A DNA stretch of 64,000 nt from Pseudomonas hormoni (GTDB lineage: Bacteria > Pseudomonadota > Gammaproteobacteria > Pseudomonadales > Pseudomonadaceae): NCBI RefSeq assembly GCF_018502625.1, contig NZ_CP075566.1, positions 4,636,001-4,700,000 of the forward strand, written 5' to 3'. Of the stretch, positions 39,576 to 48,724 are shown piece after piece. The notes under the pieces were generated by a model that saw only the letters and a program-made list of their open reading frames with translations, ran no database searches and had not been told where the DNA came from. A program made the position numbers and the translations under genes. How positions within the stretch are numbered: the stretch's first letter is position 1; each line of letters opens with the position of its first letter.

Positions 39576-39665
39576 ATGGTAAATGAGCACTTGTCGTCCA
39601 CTTTCGCCGCACACCCAGATTGCGGCGATGTTATCCACCACTCCAAGGAAGGGCCCCTATCGTGA
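39576..39665 (+). CDS. Possible small upstream ORF coupled to pth
   Basis: 29 residues ([18 protein letters not shown] then [11 protein letters not shown]). GCGGAG lies eight bases before the ATG, a good ribosome site, and its TGA overlaps the GTG start of pth in GTGA, the usual sign of translational coupling. No similarity recognised. It may be a leader peptide or just an untranslated spacer; comparison with other species would settle it. Confidence 0.35.
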   Translation: MVNEHLSSTFAAHPDCGDVIHHSKEGPLS

Positions 39666-40246
39666 CTGCCATCAAACTGATCGTTGGCCTGGGAAATCCA
39701 GGCGCTGAATACGAACAGACCCGGCATAACGCAGGGGCCCTTTTTGTTGAGCGTATCGCGAACGCACAAGGCGTGAACCTTGTGGCGGATCGCAAATATT
39801 TCGGCCTGACCGGGCGCTATTCGCATCAGGGTCAGGATGTTCGTCTGCTGATTCCCACCACGTACATGAACCGCAGCGGCCAGGCCGTCTCGGCTCTCGC
39901 CGGTTTCTTCCGCATAAAGCCCGAAGAAATCCTGGTGGCGCATGACGAACTCGACCTGCCTCCGGGCGTTGCCAAACTCAAACAGGGCGGCGGCCACGGC
40001 GGTCACAACGGGTTGCGCGACATCATCGCGCAACTGGGCAATCAGAATACCTTCTACCGCTTGCGGCTTGGCATTGGCCACCCAGGCGTAGCCAGTATGG
40101 TTTCAAATTTCGTCCTGGGTCGTGCGCCACGCGCCGAACAGGAAAAACTCGATGCCAGCATCGACTTTGCCCTCGGCGTGCTGCCGGATATCCTCGCCGG
40201 GGAATGGAACCGCGCGATGAAAAACCTGCACAGCCAGAAGGCCTGA
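39662..40246 (+). CDS. pth: Peptidyl-tRNA hydrolase
   Basis: 194 residues from a GTG start ([24 protein letters not shown]), where His of TRHNAG is catalytic. The central MNRSGQAV and the C-terminal DELDLPPG and [11 protein letters not shown] motifs are present. It recycles peptidyl-tRNA released from ribosomes. GTG at 39662 is preferred because it gives the family N-terminus and follows GGAAGGG. ychF starts 22 bases later, a common pair. Confidence 0.95.
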   Translation: MTAIKLIVGLGNPGAEYEQTRHNAGALFVERIANAQGVNLVADRKYFGLTGRYSHQGQDVRLLIPTTYMNRSGQAVSALAGFFRIKPEEILVAHDELDLPPGVAKLKQGGGHGGHNGLRDIIAQLGNQNTFYRLRLGIGHPGVASMVSNFVLGRAPRAEQEKLDASIDFALGVLPDILAGEWNRAMKNLHSQKA

Positions 40247-40268
40247 CTCACTCCTCGGGGAAAACACC

Positions 40269-41369
40269 ATGGGATTCAATTGCGGCATCGTCGGCCTGCC
40301 TAACGTCGGCAAGTCCACCCTCTTCAACGCCCTGACCAAATCCGGGATTGCGGCCGAGAACTTCCCCTTCTGCACCATCGAACCGAACACCGGTATCGTG
40401 CCGATGCCGGATCCACGTCTGGAAGCGTTGGCGGCCATCGTCAATCCAAAGCGCATCCTGCCGACCACCATGGAATTCGTCGACATCGCGGGCCTCGTTG
40501 CCGGCGCCTCGAAAGGTGAAGGCCTGGGCAACAAATTCCTCGCCAACATCCGTGAAACCGATGCCATCGCCCACGTGGTCCGCTGCTTCGAAGACGAGAA
40601 CGTGATTCACGTCTCCAACAGCGTCGACCCGAAACGTGACATCGAAATCATCGACCTGGAACTGATCTTCGCCGACCTCGACAGCTGCGAGAAGCAACTG
40701 CAGAAAGTCGCCCGCAACGCCAAGGGTGGTGACAAGGACGCCGTTGTCCAGAAGGGCCTGCTGGAGCAATTGATCGCTCACTTCACCCTCGGCAAGCCTG
40801 CTCGTACCCTGATGAAGAACATGGGTGCCGACGACAAAGCGGTGATCCGTGGCTTCCACCTGCTGACCACCAAGCCGGTCATGTACATCGCCAACGTCGC
40901 TGAAGACGGTTTTGAGAACAACCCGCTGCTGGACATCGTCAAGGCCATCGCTGAAGAAGAAGGCGCGATGGTGGTTCCGGTCTGCAACAAGATCGAAGCC
41001 GAAATCGCCGAGCTGGAAGACGGTGAAGAGAAAGACATGTTCCTCGAAGCCCTGGGCCTCGAAGAGCCTGGCCTGAACCGCGTGATCCGCGCCGGCTACG
41101 AAATGCTGCACCTGCAGACCTACTTCACCGCCGGTGTCGAAGAAGTCCGCGCCTGGACCGTCCGCGTCGGTGCCACCGCACCACAAGCTGCTGGCGTGAT
41201 CCACACCGACTTCGAAAAAGGCTTCATCCGCGCCGAAGTCATCGCCTATGACGACTTCATCCAGTACAAGGGCGAAGCCGGCACCAAAGAGGCCGGCAAA
41301 TGGCGTCTGGAAGGCAAGGACTACATCGTTAAAGACGGCGACGTGATGCACTTCCGCTTCAACGTCTAA
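40269..41369 (+). CDS. ychF: Redox-regulated ribosome-associated ATPase YchF (OLA1)
   Basis: 366 residues. The P-loop [14 protein letters not shown] (8-21), the switch block [13 protein letters not shown] (66-78) and a C-terminal TGS-like domain are intact. The protein is an Obg-family ATPase rather than GTPase, bound to ribosomes and the 26S-like stress functions in other organisms. It follows pth, and a clear terminator lies 29 bases after the stop. Confidence 0.95.
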   Translation: MGFNCGIVGLPNVGKSTLFNALTKSGIAAENFPFCTIEPNTGIVPMPDPRLEALAAIVNPKRILPTTMEFVDIAGLVAGASKGEGLGNKFLANIRETDAIAHVVRCFEDENVIHVSNSVDPKRDIEIIDLELIFADLDSCEKQLQKVARNAKGGDKDAVVQKGLLEQLIAHFTLGKPARTLMKNMGADDKAVIRGFHLLTTKPVMYIANVAEDGFENNPLLDIVKAIAEEEGAMVVPVCNKIEAEIAELEDGEEKDMFLEALGLEEPGLNRVIRAGYEMLHLQTYFTAGVEEVRAWTVRVGATAPQAAGVIHTDFEKGFIRAEVIAYDDFIQYKGEAGTKEAGKWRLEGKDYIVKDGDVMHFRFNV

Positions 41370-41397
41370 GTTTTTCAGAACGAAGCACCCGCCCAAG

Positions 41398-41427
41398 AAA
41401 AAGCCGCGTTTGATACGCGGCTTTTTT
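41398..41427 (+). terminator. Intrinsic terminator of ychF
   Basis: AAAAAGCCGCG-TTTGATA-CGCGGCTTTTTT. Symmetric T and A runs make it usable from both sides. Confidence 0.92.
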
Positions 41428-41447
41428 GTGCCTGATGCCCCCGTATC

Positions 41448-41523
41448 CTGTAGGAGCGAGGCTTGCCCGCGAAGCTTTTAGCGTCCGTGATGACGCCTTC
41501 GCGGGCAAGCCTCGCTCCTACAG
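41448..41523. repeat. REP-type inverted pair
   Basis: CTGTAGGAGCGAGGCTTGCCCGCGAAG is mirrored by CTTCGCGGGCAAGCCTCGCTCCTACAG with a 22-base spacer. Lies between convergent ychF and the MFS gene. Confidence 0.88.
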
Positions 41524-41534
41524 GGGGGCCGTGT

Positions 41535-42752
41535 TCAGGCCTTTTTGGTTCTTGGCAAGAAGATCGCCAACACACCCAACAACGGCAAGAACGAACACAG
41601 GAAGTACACGTACTCAATACCGTGCACATCCGCCAGATACCCCAGCAAAGCGGCGCCAATGCCGCCGAAACCAAACATCAGCCCAAAGAACACCCCCGCA
41701 ATCATCCCGACATTCCCCGGTACCAATTCCTGCGCATACACCACGATGGCCGAGAACGCAGAGGCCAGGATGAAACCGATCACCACGCTGAGAATGCTGG
41801 TCCAGAACAGATCAACATGCGGCAGGATCAGCGTGAACGGCGCCACGCCCAGGATCGAAAACCAGATCACCGCCTTACGCCCGATCTTGTCGCCGATCGG
41901 CCCACCGAAGAACGTCCCCGCCGCCACCGCCCCCAGAAACAGGAACAAATGCAGCTGCGAACTGGCCACCGACAGGTCGAATTTCTCGATCAGGTAGAAG
42001 GTGAAGTAGCTGGTGAAACTGGCCATGTAGAAGTACTTGGAGAACACCAGCAACCCGAGCACCACCAGCGCACTGATGACCCGGCCCTTCGACAAGCCAT
42101 GCGTCGCTGCCTGGCCTTGCTTGAGTTTGAACAGGCTTAGGTGATTGGCGTACCAGCGGCTGATCCGGTAGAGCACGAACAGCGCAAACACCGCGAACAA
42201 GCCGAACCACGCCACATGGCCCTGACCGAACGGAATGATGATCGCCGCCGCCAGCAACGGACCGAAAGCGGAGCCCGCGTTACCGCCGACCTGGAAAGTC
42301 GATTGCGCCAGACCAAATCGCCCGCCCGAGGCCAGCCGCGCCACGCGAGACGCTTCCGGGTGAAAGGTCGACGAGCCGATGCCGATCAACCCCGCCGCCA
42401 GCAAAATCAATGGAAAGGTGCCGACCACCGACATCATCAAAATGCCGATCAATGTGCACACCGTCCCGGCCGGAAGGAGCCAGGGTTTGGGATGGCGATC
42501 GGTGTGGTAACCGACCCACGGCTGCAACAGCGAGGCGGTCAGCTGGAAGGTCAGGGTGATCAGGCCGACCTGGGTGAAGGTCAGGCCATAGTTGGCCTTG
42601 AGCATCGGATAGATCGAAGGCAGCACCGACTGAATCAGGTCGTTGATCAAATGCGCCAGCGCCACGGCGCCGATGATGCGCATGACCAGAGGGCTGCTTT
42701 GTGACGTCGCGGATGCCGGCGTCGCGCCGGTCTGGGCATTGCTGATAGCCAT
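41535..42752 (-). CDS. MFS transporter, fosmidomycin-resistance (Fsr) type
   Basis: 405 residues with about 12 membrane segments. The N-terminal block AHLINDLIQSVLPSIYPML is the Fsr signature, and FHPEASRVARLASGGRFG follows the first six helices. Fsr-type pumps export fosmidomycin and some other compounds with a proton gradient, but the native substrate is unknown. Monocistronic. It ends against a REP pair. Confidence 0.85.
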   Translation of the reverse strand: MAISNAQTGATPASATSQSSPLVMRIIGAVALAHLINDLIQSVLPSIYPMLKANYGLTFTQVGLITLTFQLTASLLQPWVGYHTDRHPKPWLLPAGTVCTLIGILMMSVVGTFPLILLAAGLIGIGSSTFHPEASRVARLASGGRFGLAQSTFQVGGNAGSAFGPLLAAAIIIPFGQGHVAWFGLFAVFALFVLYRISRWYANHLSLFKLKQGQAATHGLSKGRVISALVVLGLLVFSKYFYMASFTSYFTFYLIEKFDLSVASSQLHLFLFLGAVAAGTFFGGPIGDKIGRKAVIWFSILGVAPFTLILPHVDLFWTSILSVVIGFILASAFSAIVVYAQELVPGNVGMIAGVFFGLMFGFGGIGAALLGYLADVHGIEYVYFLCSFLPLLGVLAIFLPRTKKA

Positions 42753-43075
42753 GGGAATTTCCGTACAGCAGATGGGTGCACACGGGCAGGTGCGTCAATG
42801 TGCCATTTTTCAGTGCAGCAGCGCCATCCCCTTAGCCTGCTAACGACTTCAAAAATTAACGTAATAGCGCAACGCCATGGTCTGAATCTTGCCTTGCTAA
42901 TCCCCTTCAACGCGGCCCCTTACAAAGGGGACCGAGAATGGGAAGTTTCGCTACAGAGTCGGCCTACAGAGTTGACGAGGGTGAACTTTCGAGGCCTTTA
43001 AAAGGGGCACGAGTCGCGGTCGCAACGACCTCGACGCACGCGATTGGTGCGTGGTGTCCAGAGGAGTCATGGGGC
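42753..43075. other. 323-base divergent intergenic region, structured near the chemoreceptor
   Basis: No gene is convincing here. On the plus strand the part nearest the chemoreceptor holds three possible hairpins: CCCCTTACAAAGGGG (42911-42925), GGTCG-CAA-CGACC (about 43018-43030) and CGCAC-N7-GTGCG (about 43036-43052), the last just before the GAGGAG ribosome site. An in-frame ORF extension runs through it from 42938. Confidence 0.5.
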
Positions 43076-45133
43076 ATGCAGGCTTTTTTATCTCCGGGGA
43101 TCGGGTTGCTGGGGCGTTTCGGCTTCGCCCGCAAGTTTCAGCTGTTGTTTCTGCTGTTTATCCTGCCGCTCGCGGGCAGCCTGCTGATGATCGGCCAGGA
43201 CTATCGCGCCAAACTGAACCTGATTTCCGGCGAGCGTGCCGGGGTCCGGCAACTGCTCGCGCTGGATGCGCTGGACAACCTGCTCGCCGCCCAGCGTGAC
43301 CGCGCCGCACGTTGGCGTGCCACCGAAACCAATCGCCAACCGACGCCGGCCACTCTCGCTGCGATGGCTGCGTTCGATGCAGTTCAGCCCGCGGTCGCCC
43401 AGGCCACCACGGACCTCGGCAACGCGTTGCAAACCGAAGGCGCCGAGGGCGAAACCCTGGCCCGCTATCAAGCCCTGCAAACCGCGCTCAATGGCCTCGA
43501 CTCGAAAAGCCTGAGCAGCGTCGGGTGGTGGCCGGACGGTTACGACCGTTTCACCAATGCCTTGAGCGCTCTGCAAGCCCTGCGCGAACAGATCGCCATG
43601 GACAATCGCCTGACGCTCGCACCGTGGCTGGAAACCTACCTGCTGACGCAGATCTCCACGCAACACGCGCCGGACCTGATCGAGCGCGTAGGCCGTCTGG
43701 CCAGCGTCGGCCAGGCGTCGGTGGTGTCCGGTCAGTTCACCCTGCAAAGCCGTCTGCAATTGCGCGACCTGCGCAGCCGCATCGGCGACGCCCGTGAGCA
43801 GCTGGTGAAAACCGCCACGCTGCTGGAAGCACGTCTGCCCAGCGCCTTGCAGGCCTGGGCCGGGCAATACCATGACAGCCTCAAGCACCTCGATGCCGAG
43901 TTGAAAGTCCTCGATGACGGCGTGTTTGGCGGCAGCATCAAACTCAAACCCGAGGAGTTCGAACGCAGCCTGGACAGCCTGCTCACCGACCTCGCTTCGT
44001 TGCGCCAGCAGTCGTTGGTCTCGCTGGATCAGCGTCTGGATTACTACCACAGCTCGGCGATCCGCCAGTTCATTGTGGTGGCAACGATCTTTGGTTGCCT
44101 GCTGCTGGCCGCGTTGTACCTGTTTATCTGCTTGCAGGCCTCGATCCGTCGCAGCGCCAGTGGCATCACGCTGCTGGCCGAAGCCTTGCGCGACGGCAAT
44201 CTGAGCCTGCAGGTGCCGGTTGTAGGTCGCGACGAACTGGCGGCGATCAGCACCGCGCTTAACGTCGCCGTGGTGCAACTGCGCAACAGCCTGTTGGGGG
44301 TCGATCACGAAACCCTGCAACTGAGTAACGCGGTGCGCACGCTCAACCATCATTCCAGCGGTGCGTTGGGCGAGGTCGAAGCGCAGCAATTGCAGATCAG
44401 TCAGATCGCGGCGGCGGCAACGCAATTGGCCGCCACTTCCCAAGGCGTTGCCCAGAGTTGCGAACAGGCTTCCGGCAGCGCCCAGCACACCCAGCGCATT
44501 GCTGCCGACAGCAGCCGCGACAGCCAACGCACCACCGCGAGCATTCAACAGCTCAATCAGCGTTTGAACGACACGGCGGCGGCACTCGGGCGGGTCAGCG
44601 AACAAGGGCAGCAGATTCAGTTGGTGGTCGACACCATTCGCGGGGTCGCCGAGCAAACCAACCTGTTGGCGCTCAACGCCGCCATCGAAGCCGCTCGTGC
44701 CGGTGAACAGGGTCGTGGCTTTGCAGTGGTAGCCGATGAAGTGCGCAGCCTGTCGCAGCGCACCCAATCGTCCACCGCGCAGATCGCCGGCACCGTCGAC
44801 AGTTTGCGTAACACGGTGAATGAAGCCGTGAACCTGATGGAAGCCGCCTGCGGCCAGGCGCAATCCGATGCGCAAGCGGTCACCGGCCTCGGTGAGCGAT
44901 TGGGGGAAATCGCCAGCGCCGTGCAGAGTGTCACCGACACCCTGGCGCAGATCGCCACGGCGGTCGACGAGCAAGCGACCACTGCCGACGAAGTCAGCGG
45001 CAACATCCAGCAAGTCGACCAGGCCGCCGTGCGCTTGCTCGAAGGCGCACGGGCGGTGAATCAGGCTGCGGACACCTTGAGCCAGGGCAGCAAGGCTTTG
45101 AGTGACAATACCGGGAGATTCCAGCTCGGTTGA
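43076..45133 (+). CDS. Methyl-accepting chemotaxis protein with helical sensor domain
   Basis: 685 residues. TM1 is about 21-41, then a periplasmic region of about 285 residues that looks all-helical (many Leu, Arg, Gln; no Cache wording), TM2 near 327-348, a HAMP domain and the signalling hairpin with the invariant tip [23 protein letters not shown] block. The ligand is unknown; the sensor could be a four-helix or helical-bimodular type. The start is ATG at 43076 with GAGGAG nine bases upstream. Confidence 0.88.
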   Translation: MQAFLSPGIGLLGRFGFARKFQLLFLLFILPLAGSLLMIGQDYRAKLNLISGERAGVRQLLALDALDNLLAAQRDRAARWRATETNRQPTPATLAAMAAFDAVQPAVAQATTDLGNALQTEGAEGETLARYQALQTALNGLDSKSLSSVGWWPDGYDRFTNALSALQALREQIAMDNRLTLAPWLETYLLTQISTQHAPDLIERVGRLASVGQASVVSGQFTLQSRLQLRDLRSRIGDAREQLVKTATLLEARLPSALQAWAGQYHDSLKHLDAELKVLDDGVFGGSIKLKPEEFERSLDSLLTDLASLRQQSLVSLDQRLDYYHSSAIRQFIVVATIFGCLLLAALYLFICLQASIRRSASGITLLAEALRDGNLSLQVPVVGRDELAAISTALNVAVVQLRNSLLGVDHETLQLSNAVRTLNHHSSGALGEVEAQQLQISQIAAAATQLAATSQGVAQSCEQASGSAQHTQRIAADSSRDSQRTTASIQQLNQRLNDTAAALGRVSEQGQQIQLVVDTIRGVAEQTNLLALNAAIEAARAGEQGRGFAVVADEVRSLSQRTQSSTAQIAGTVDSLRNTVNEAVNLMEAACGQAQSDAQAVTGLGERLGEIASAVQSVTDTLAQIATAVDEQATTADEVSGNIQQVDQAAVRLLEGARAVNQAADTLSQGSKALSDNTGRFQLG

Positions 45134-45209
45134 CGCCCTCCCCCGGTCCGATTTTTCGGCTCAGGTGGATAAGCGGTTGAAAGCGTAGAGAAATATTTTA
45201 GATTTATGC

Positions 45210-45238
45210 TTGACGCATCTGCATTACCGGTGAATAAT
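45210..45238 (+). promoter_or_regulatory. Promoter of tRNA-Met
   Basis: TTGACG (45210-45215), 17 bases, AATAAT (45233-45238), and a GC-rich GCGCGCC stretch up to the start of the tRNA. Such GC-rich discriminators are typical of stringently controlled stable-RNA promoters. Confidence 0.8.
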
Positions 45239-45249
45239 GCGCGCCACTT

Positions 45250-45326
45250 GGCTACATAGCTCAGTTGGTTAGAGCATAGCATTCATAATGCTGGGGTCCG
45301 GGGTTCAAGTCCCTGTGTAGCCACCA
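45250..45326 (+). tRNA. tRNA-Met (elongator, CAT)
   Basis: 77 bases. The acceptor GGCTACA pairs with TGTAGCC; D arm GCTCAGTTGGTTAGAGC; anticodon loop TTCATAA; T arm GGGGTTCAAGTCCC; encoded ACCA. The sequence resembles elongator tRNA-Met of E. coli more than tRNA-Ile2, which also has CAT. It is a single tRNA with its own promoter and terminator. Confidence 0.95.
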
Positions 45327-45332
45327 AGTACT

Positions 45333-45366
45333 AAAAACGGCTTACCGAAAGGTAGGCCGTTTTTTT
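45333..45366 (+). terminator. Terminator of tRNA-Met
   Basis: AAAAACGGCTTACC-GAAA-GGTAGGCCGTTTTTT. The core is nearly the same as in the terminator at 48535. Confidence 0.92.
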
Positions 45367-45424
45367 ATGCCTCGAGAAAAGTGGCCCGAACCACAGAGGT
45401 GACTTCGGGCAACAAAAACAAGCG

Positions 45425-46534
45425 TCAGGAACGCATCACCGCCAACGCGGACAACCCCCGCTCCCATATCTGCCACGTACGCAGCCAGACCATCGCCTGC
45501 CAGTCGCTGTCGGCGGGATAGAACTGCTCCAGCAGATTCAGTTTGATTTCACGCCCTACCGCATCACTCGGATCGCCGTGCAGATGCAGCCAATGGTCGT
45601 CGCGCAAATGACGATGAACTTCGGCCCCCGGATAAGTCCCGCACTCGATCACGAAGGGCATCAGTCGTACCTGCGGCAGCGCATCGACCAGCGCCTGCGA
45701 GGTGTAACCGGTGGCCGTCGCCGCCACCCCGGTTTCGCTCAGCGTGTTAGCGCCGGTCAGCAGCGTGTAGAGCCACGGCCCGTAGATAGCCTGCGCATCC
45801 GGCAATGCCGGATAAGCGGACTCGGTGATGGTCAGCAGCATCGGATGGCCGTATTCCCCGGCGCCAGTGTGCAAGTCAAAGCACATCGCGGCATCGGCAT
45901 GAGCGACATGTTTTTGAAGGATCCGGTGCAACGTGCGATTCGACCAGCTCGGCGCCCGTCCGCCGTAAAACAGACCGTCGGGATGACTGTGCTGGCCACC
46001 CTCGACAATCGACATCACCGCCGGCCAGCCGTGTTTGTGGATCTGCTGATCAAGCAGCGCATCGGCGCGATCACGCTCGGGACCTGTCAGCTCAGTGCAG
46101 GCATAGATTTCATGCAGCGCGGTGTAGGCCTGATTGTCCGGCAGTGGATGTTCGAAGTTCAGGTGATTGCGATTGAGGTCGATGTTGTCTTCGTTAACCC
46201 GCCGCAGCCACGCCGTGCCCCAGGGATTGATCAGATGGACAAACACCACCGCGACATCGGCCGGCAATGAACGCTTGCCCAACTCCTGCATCCACTTGAT
46301 CTGACAGCCCGAGCCATAGAAGCCTTCGACCCCATGAGTGCCACTCAGCGCGATCAGCAAGCGCTTGGAGCCCGGATCACCGAGCACCGCCACATCGGTG
46401 CTCAGAGGCTCACCGAACGGTCCTTTGAGCGGGTGCGGATACTCGGTCAATGTCGCGCCAGCCGCATTCGCTGCAGCCAGAAACTGTTCACGCTGAGCGC
46501 CATAGCTTGGCTGTGAGGGGAAGTCGGTCTGCAT
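45425..46534 (-). CDS. DUF2817 family M14-like peptidase
   Basis: 369 residues starting MQTDFPSQPSYGAQREQF with GAGGCAG upstream. A carboxypeptidase-like zinc site is suggested by SGTHGVEGFYGSG (about 69-81), NRNHLNFE (near 121-128) and CFDLHTGAGEYG (near 210-221). DUF2817 proteins belong near the M14 zinc peptidases; the substrate is unknown. It is divergent from ggt, so the two may act on gamma-glutamyl or other small peptides. Confidence 0.8.
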   Translation of the reverse strand: MQTDFPSQPSYGAQREQFLAAANAAGATLTEYPHPLKGPFGEPLSTDVAVLGDPGSKRLLIALSGTHGVEGFYGSGCQIKWMQELGKRSLPADVAVVFVHLINPWGTAWLRRVNEDNIDLNRNHLNFEHPLPDNQAYTALHEIYACTELTGPERDRADALLDQQIHKHGWPAVMSIVEGGQHSHPDGLFYGGRAPSWSNRTLHRILQKHVAHADAAMCFDLHTGAGEYGHPMLLTITESAYPALPDAQAIYGPWLYTLLTGANTLSETGVAATATGYTSQALVDALPQVRLMPFVIECGTYPGAEVHRHLRDDHWLHLHGDPSDAVGREIKLNLLEQFYPADSDWQAMVWLRTWQIWERGLSALAVMRS

Positions 46535-46685
46535 GTCTGCCTCTTGTTGATCTTCTGACTCGTCTGCTGCCCTTGACCCTACAGAAAATTCGTCAATGGA
46601 TGAAGGACAATAACGTCCCATGTTTGCGTCACTGGCTGTCGGCCGATAAAGTCCCCTGACCTTTCCCACGGACGGAGTACCGCGC

Positions 46686-48518
46686 GTGTTCACAGCCTTT
46701 CACTGGAATCGCTATCGCCTGTCAGCCCTTTCGCTGATTGCCAGCGCGTTGACCCTTGCAGCGTGCAACGCTCCGCCCGCGTCGACATTGCCGCTCGCAC
46801 CGGAAACCACCTCGGGCTATCGCACCGACCTGCAGACCCGGCACGCCTCCAAGCATATGGCCGCTGCAGCGAATCCGCTCGCGGCAGACGCCGGGCGGGA
46901 GATGCTGCGCCAGGGCGGTTCGGCGATTGATGCCGCTATTGCAATGCAAGCGGTGCTGACGCTGGTCGAGCCGCAATCCTCAGGTATCGGCGGTGGTGCG
47001 TTTATCGTGCTCTGGGATGGCAAAACCGTGCGCACTTACGACGGTCGTGAAACCGCGCCGGCCGGCGCCACCGAGAAGCTATTCCTGCAAGCCGACGGCA
47101 AACCGATGCCGTTCACTCAGGCGCAGATTGGCGGTCGTTCCGTGGGCACACCAGGCGTGTTGCGGGCGCTGGAACTGGCCCATCAGAAACACGGGCGCCT
47201 GCCATGGGCGCAGTTGTTCGAGCCAGCAATCAGGCTCGCGGAGCAAGGCTTTCCCATCTCGCCACGCCTGCATCAATTGATCGCGTCGGATTCGTCCATG
47301 CAGCGCTCGCCAGACATGATGGCGTATTTCCGGAACACCGATGGCAGCCCGAAAGCTGTCGGCACCCCACTGAAAAACCCGGCGCTGGCCGCCGCGTTCA
47401 AACGTATCGCCAAGGAAGGTCCGGATGCGCTGTACAAAGGCCCCATCGCGCAGGAAATCGTCGCCAAGGTTCAGGGTCACGCCAACCCCGGCAGCCTGTC
47501 GCTGAGCGATCTCAATGGCTATTCCGCCAAGGAACGCGCGCCACTGTGCACCGATTACAAACGCTGGCAGGTCTGCGGCATGCCGCCGCCGTCGTCGGGC
47601 GGAATCGCCGTGGCGCAGATCCTAGGCACCTTGCAGGCGCTCGAGACTCGTGATCCGCGTTATGCCCTGGCGCCACTGACGCCAGTCAAAAGCACCCAAC
47701 CCGCAGGCCTCGAACCGGCCCCTGAAGCCGTGCACCTGATCTCCGAAGCCGAGCGTCTCGCTTACGCCGACCGTGCACAGTACGTCGCCGACAGCGACTT
47801 CGTACCCGTCCCGGTCAAAGGCCTGGTTGACCCGACTTATCTGGCCAGCCGCGCCGCCCTGATCGGCGATCGCAGCATGGGCACGGCCAAACCCGGCACG
47901 CCGCCGGGCATTCAGGTCGCCTATGCGCCGGACCGTTCGCCGCTGCGCATTTCCACCTCGCAAGTGGTGGCGGTCGATGACCTGGGCGGTGCGGTGTCGA
48001 TGACCACCACGGTCGAATCCGCATTCGGCTCGCACCTGATGGTTCAGGGCTTTCTGCTCAACAACCAGATGACCGACTTCTCGTTCATCCCCGAAGAAAA
48101 CGGACAAAAAGTCGCCAACCGCGTCGAGCCTGGCAAACGCCCGCGCTCGTCCATGGCGCCCACCCTGATCTTCGACCGCCAGAGCGGCGAATTTCTCGCC
48201 ACCCTCGGCTCCCCCGGCGGCTCGCAGATCATTGAATACGTCGCCAAATCCACCGTCGGCCTGCTCGACTGGAACCTCGACCCGCAAACCGCCATCAACC
48301 TCCCCAACTTCGGCAGCCGCAACGGCCCGACCGAGCTGGAACAGGGGCAGTTCAGTGCGCAGCTGATTCAAGCGTTGAAGGAAAAAGGACACAGCGTGAG
48401 CGAGATCGACATGACCAGCGGCACTCAGGCGATTGTCCGGGTCAAGGATGCGCAGGGGAAAGCATCGTTGGCAGGTGGGGCGGATCCGCGGCGCGAGGGG
48501 GAAGCGTTGGGGGATTGA
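46686..48518 (+). CDS. ggt: Gamma-glutamyltransferase
   Basis: 610 residues with GTG start and a lipoprotein signal ending ALTLAAC. The large-subunit domain contains GGSAIDAAIAMQAVLTLVEP-type wording and GIGGGAF. The small subunit begins at the nucleophile Thr424 within R-I-S-T-S-Q, where the protein self-cleaves; the position two residues later is Gln instead of the His of E. coli (TTH). LLNNQMTDFS and SPGGSQIIEY follow. It hydrolyses or transfers gamma-glutamyl groups from glutathione in the periplasm or at the outer membrane. Confidence 0.92.
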   Translation: MFTAFHWNRYRLSALSLIASALTLAACNAPPASTLPLAPETTSGYRTDLQTRHASKHMAAAANPLAADAGREMLRQGGSAIDAAIAMQAVLTLVEPQSSGIGGGAFIVLWDGKTVRTYDGRETAPAGATEKLFLQADGKPMPFTQAQIGGRSVGTPGVLRALELAHQKHGRLPWAQLFEPAIRLAEQGFPISPRLHQLIASDSSMQRSPDMMAYFRNTDGSPKAVGTPLKNPALAAAFKRIAKEGPDALYKGPIAQEIVAKVQGHANPGSLSLSDLNGYSAKERAPLCTDYKRWQVCGMPPPSSGGIAVAQILGTLQALETRDPRYALAPLTPVKSTQPAGLEPAPEAVHLISEAERLAYADRAQYVADSDFVPVPVKGLVDPTYLASRAALIGDRSMGTAKPGTPPGIQVAYAPDRSPLRISTSQVVAVDDLGGAVSMTTTVESAFGSHLMVQGFLLNNQMTDFSFIPEENGQKVANRVEPGKRPRSSMAPTLIFDRQSGEFLATLGSPGGSQIIEYVAKSTVGLLDWNLDPQTAINLPNFGSRNGPTELEQGQFSAQLIQALKEKGHSVSEIDMTSGTQAIVRVKDAQGKASLAGGADPRREGEALGD

Positions 48519-48534
48519 GTCCTGCGCGGTACGG

Positions 48535-48564
48535 AAAAGGCTTACCGGGAGGTAGGCCTTTTTT
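48535..48564 (+). terminator. Intrinsic terminator of ggt
   Basis: AAAAGGCTTACC-GGGA-GGTAGGCCTTTTTT. It shares the core GGCTTACC/GGTAGGCC with the tRNA-Met terminator. Confidence 0.9.
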
Positions 48565-48724
48565 ATGGAAAACCCATCCTGATCGTCCAGCTTGCGAAGC
48601 CTTTTCCTACCCGCAAATGACTGCTTCCACGATAGAGTTTGAAGACCGATTTCCCGATACCTGTCAGGCCCGGCCCATCAAGACAGCTGTCAGCGAGACT
48701 TGATCTTCATCCCGCACCACGCAA

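Noticed and set aside
42938..43075. In-frame N-terminal extension of the 685-residue chemoreceptor
   Set aside because: It would add 46 polar residues before TM1 and pass through hairpin-forming DNA. GAGGAG fits the ATG at 43076.
43088..45013. 641-codon minus-strand ORF
   Set aside because: Antisense shadow of the chemoreceptor; composition is Gln/His-rich and no domain is seen.
37650..45340. tRNA-Gln and tRNA-Met as integration sites
   Set aside because: No integrase gene, direct repeat of a tRNA 3' end or island-like gene content lies next to either tRNA.
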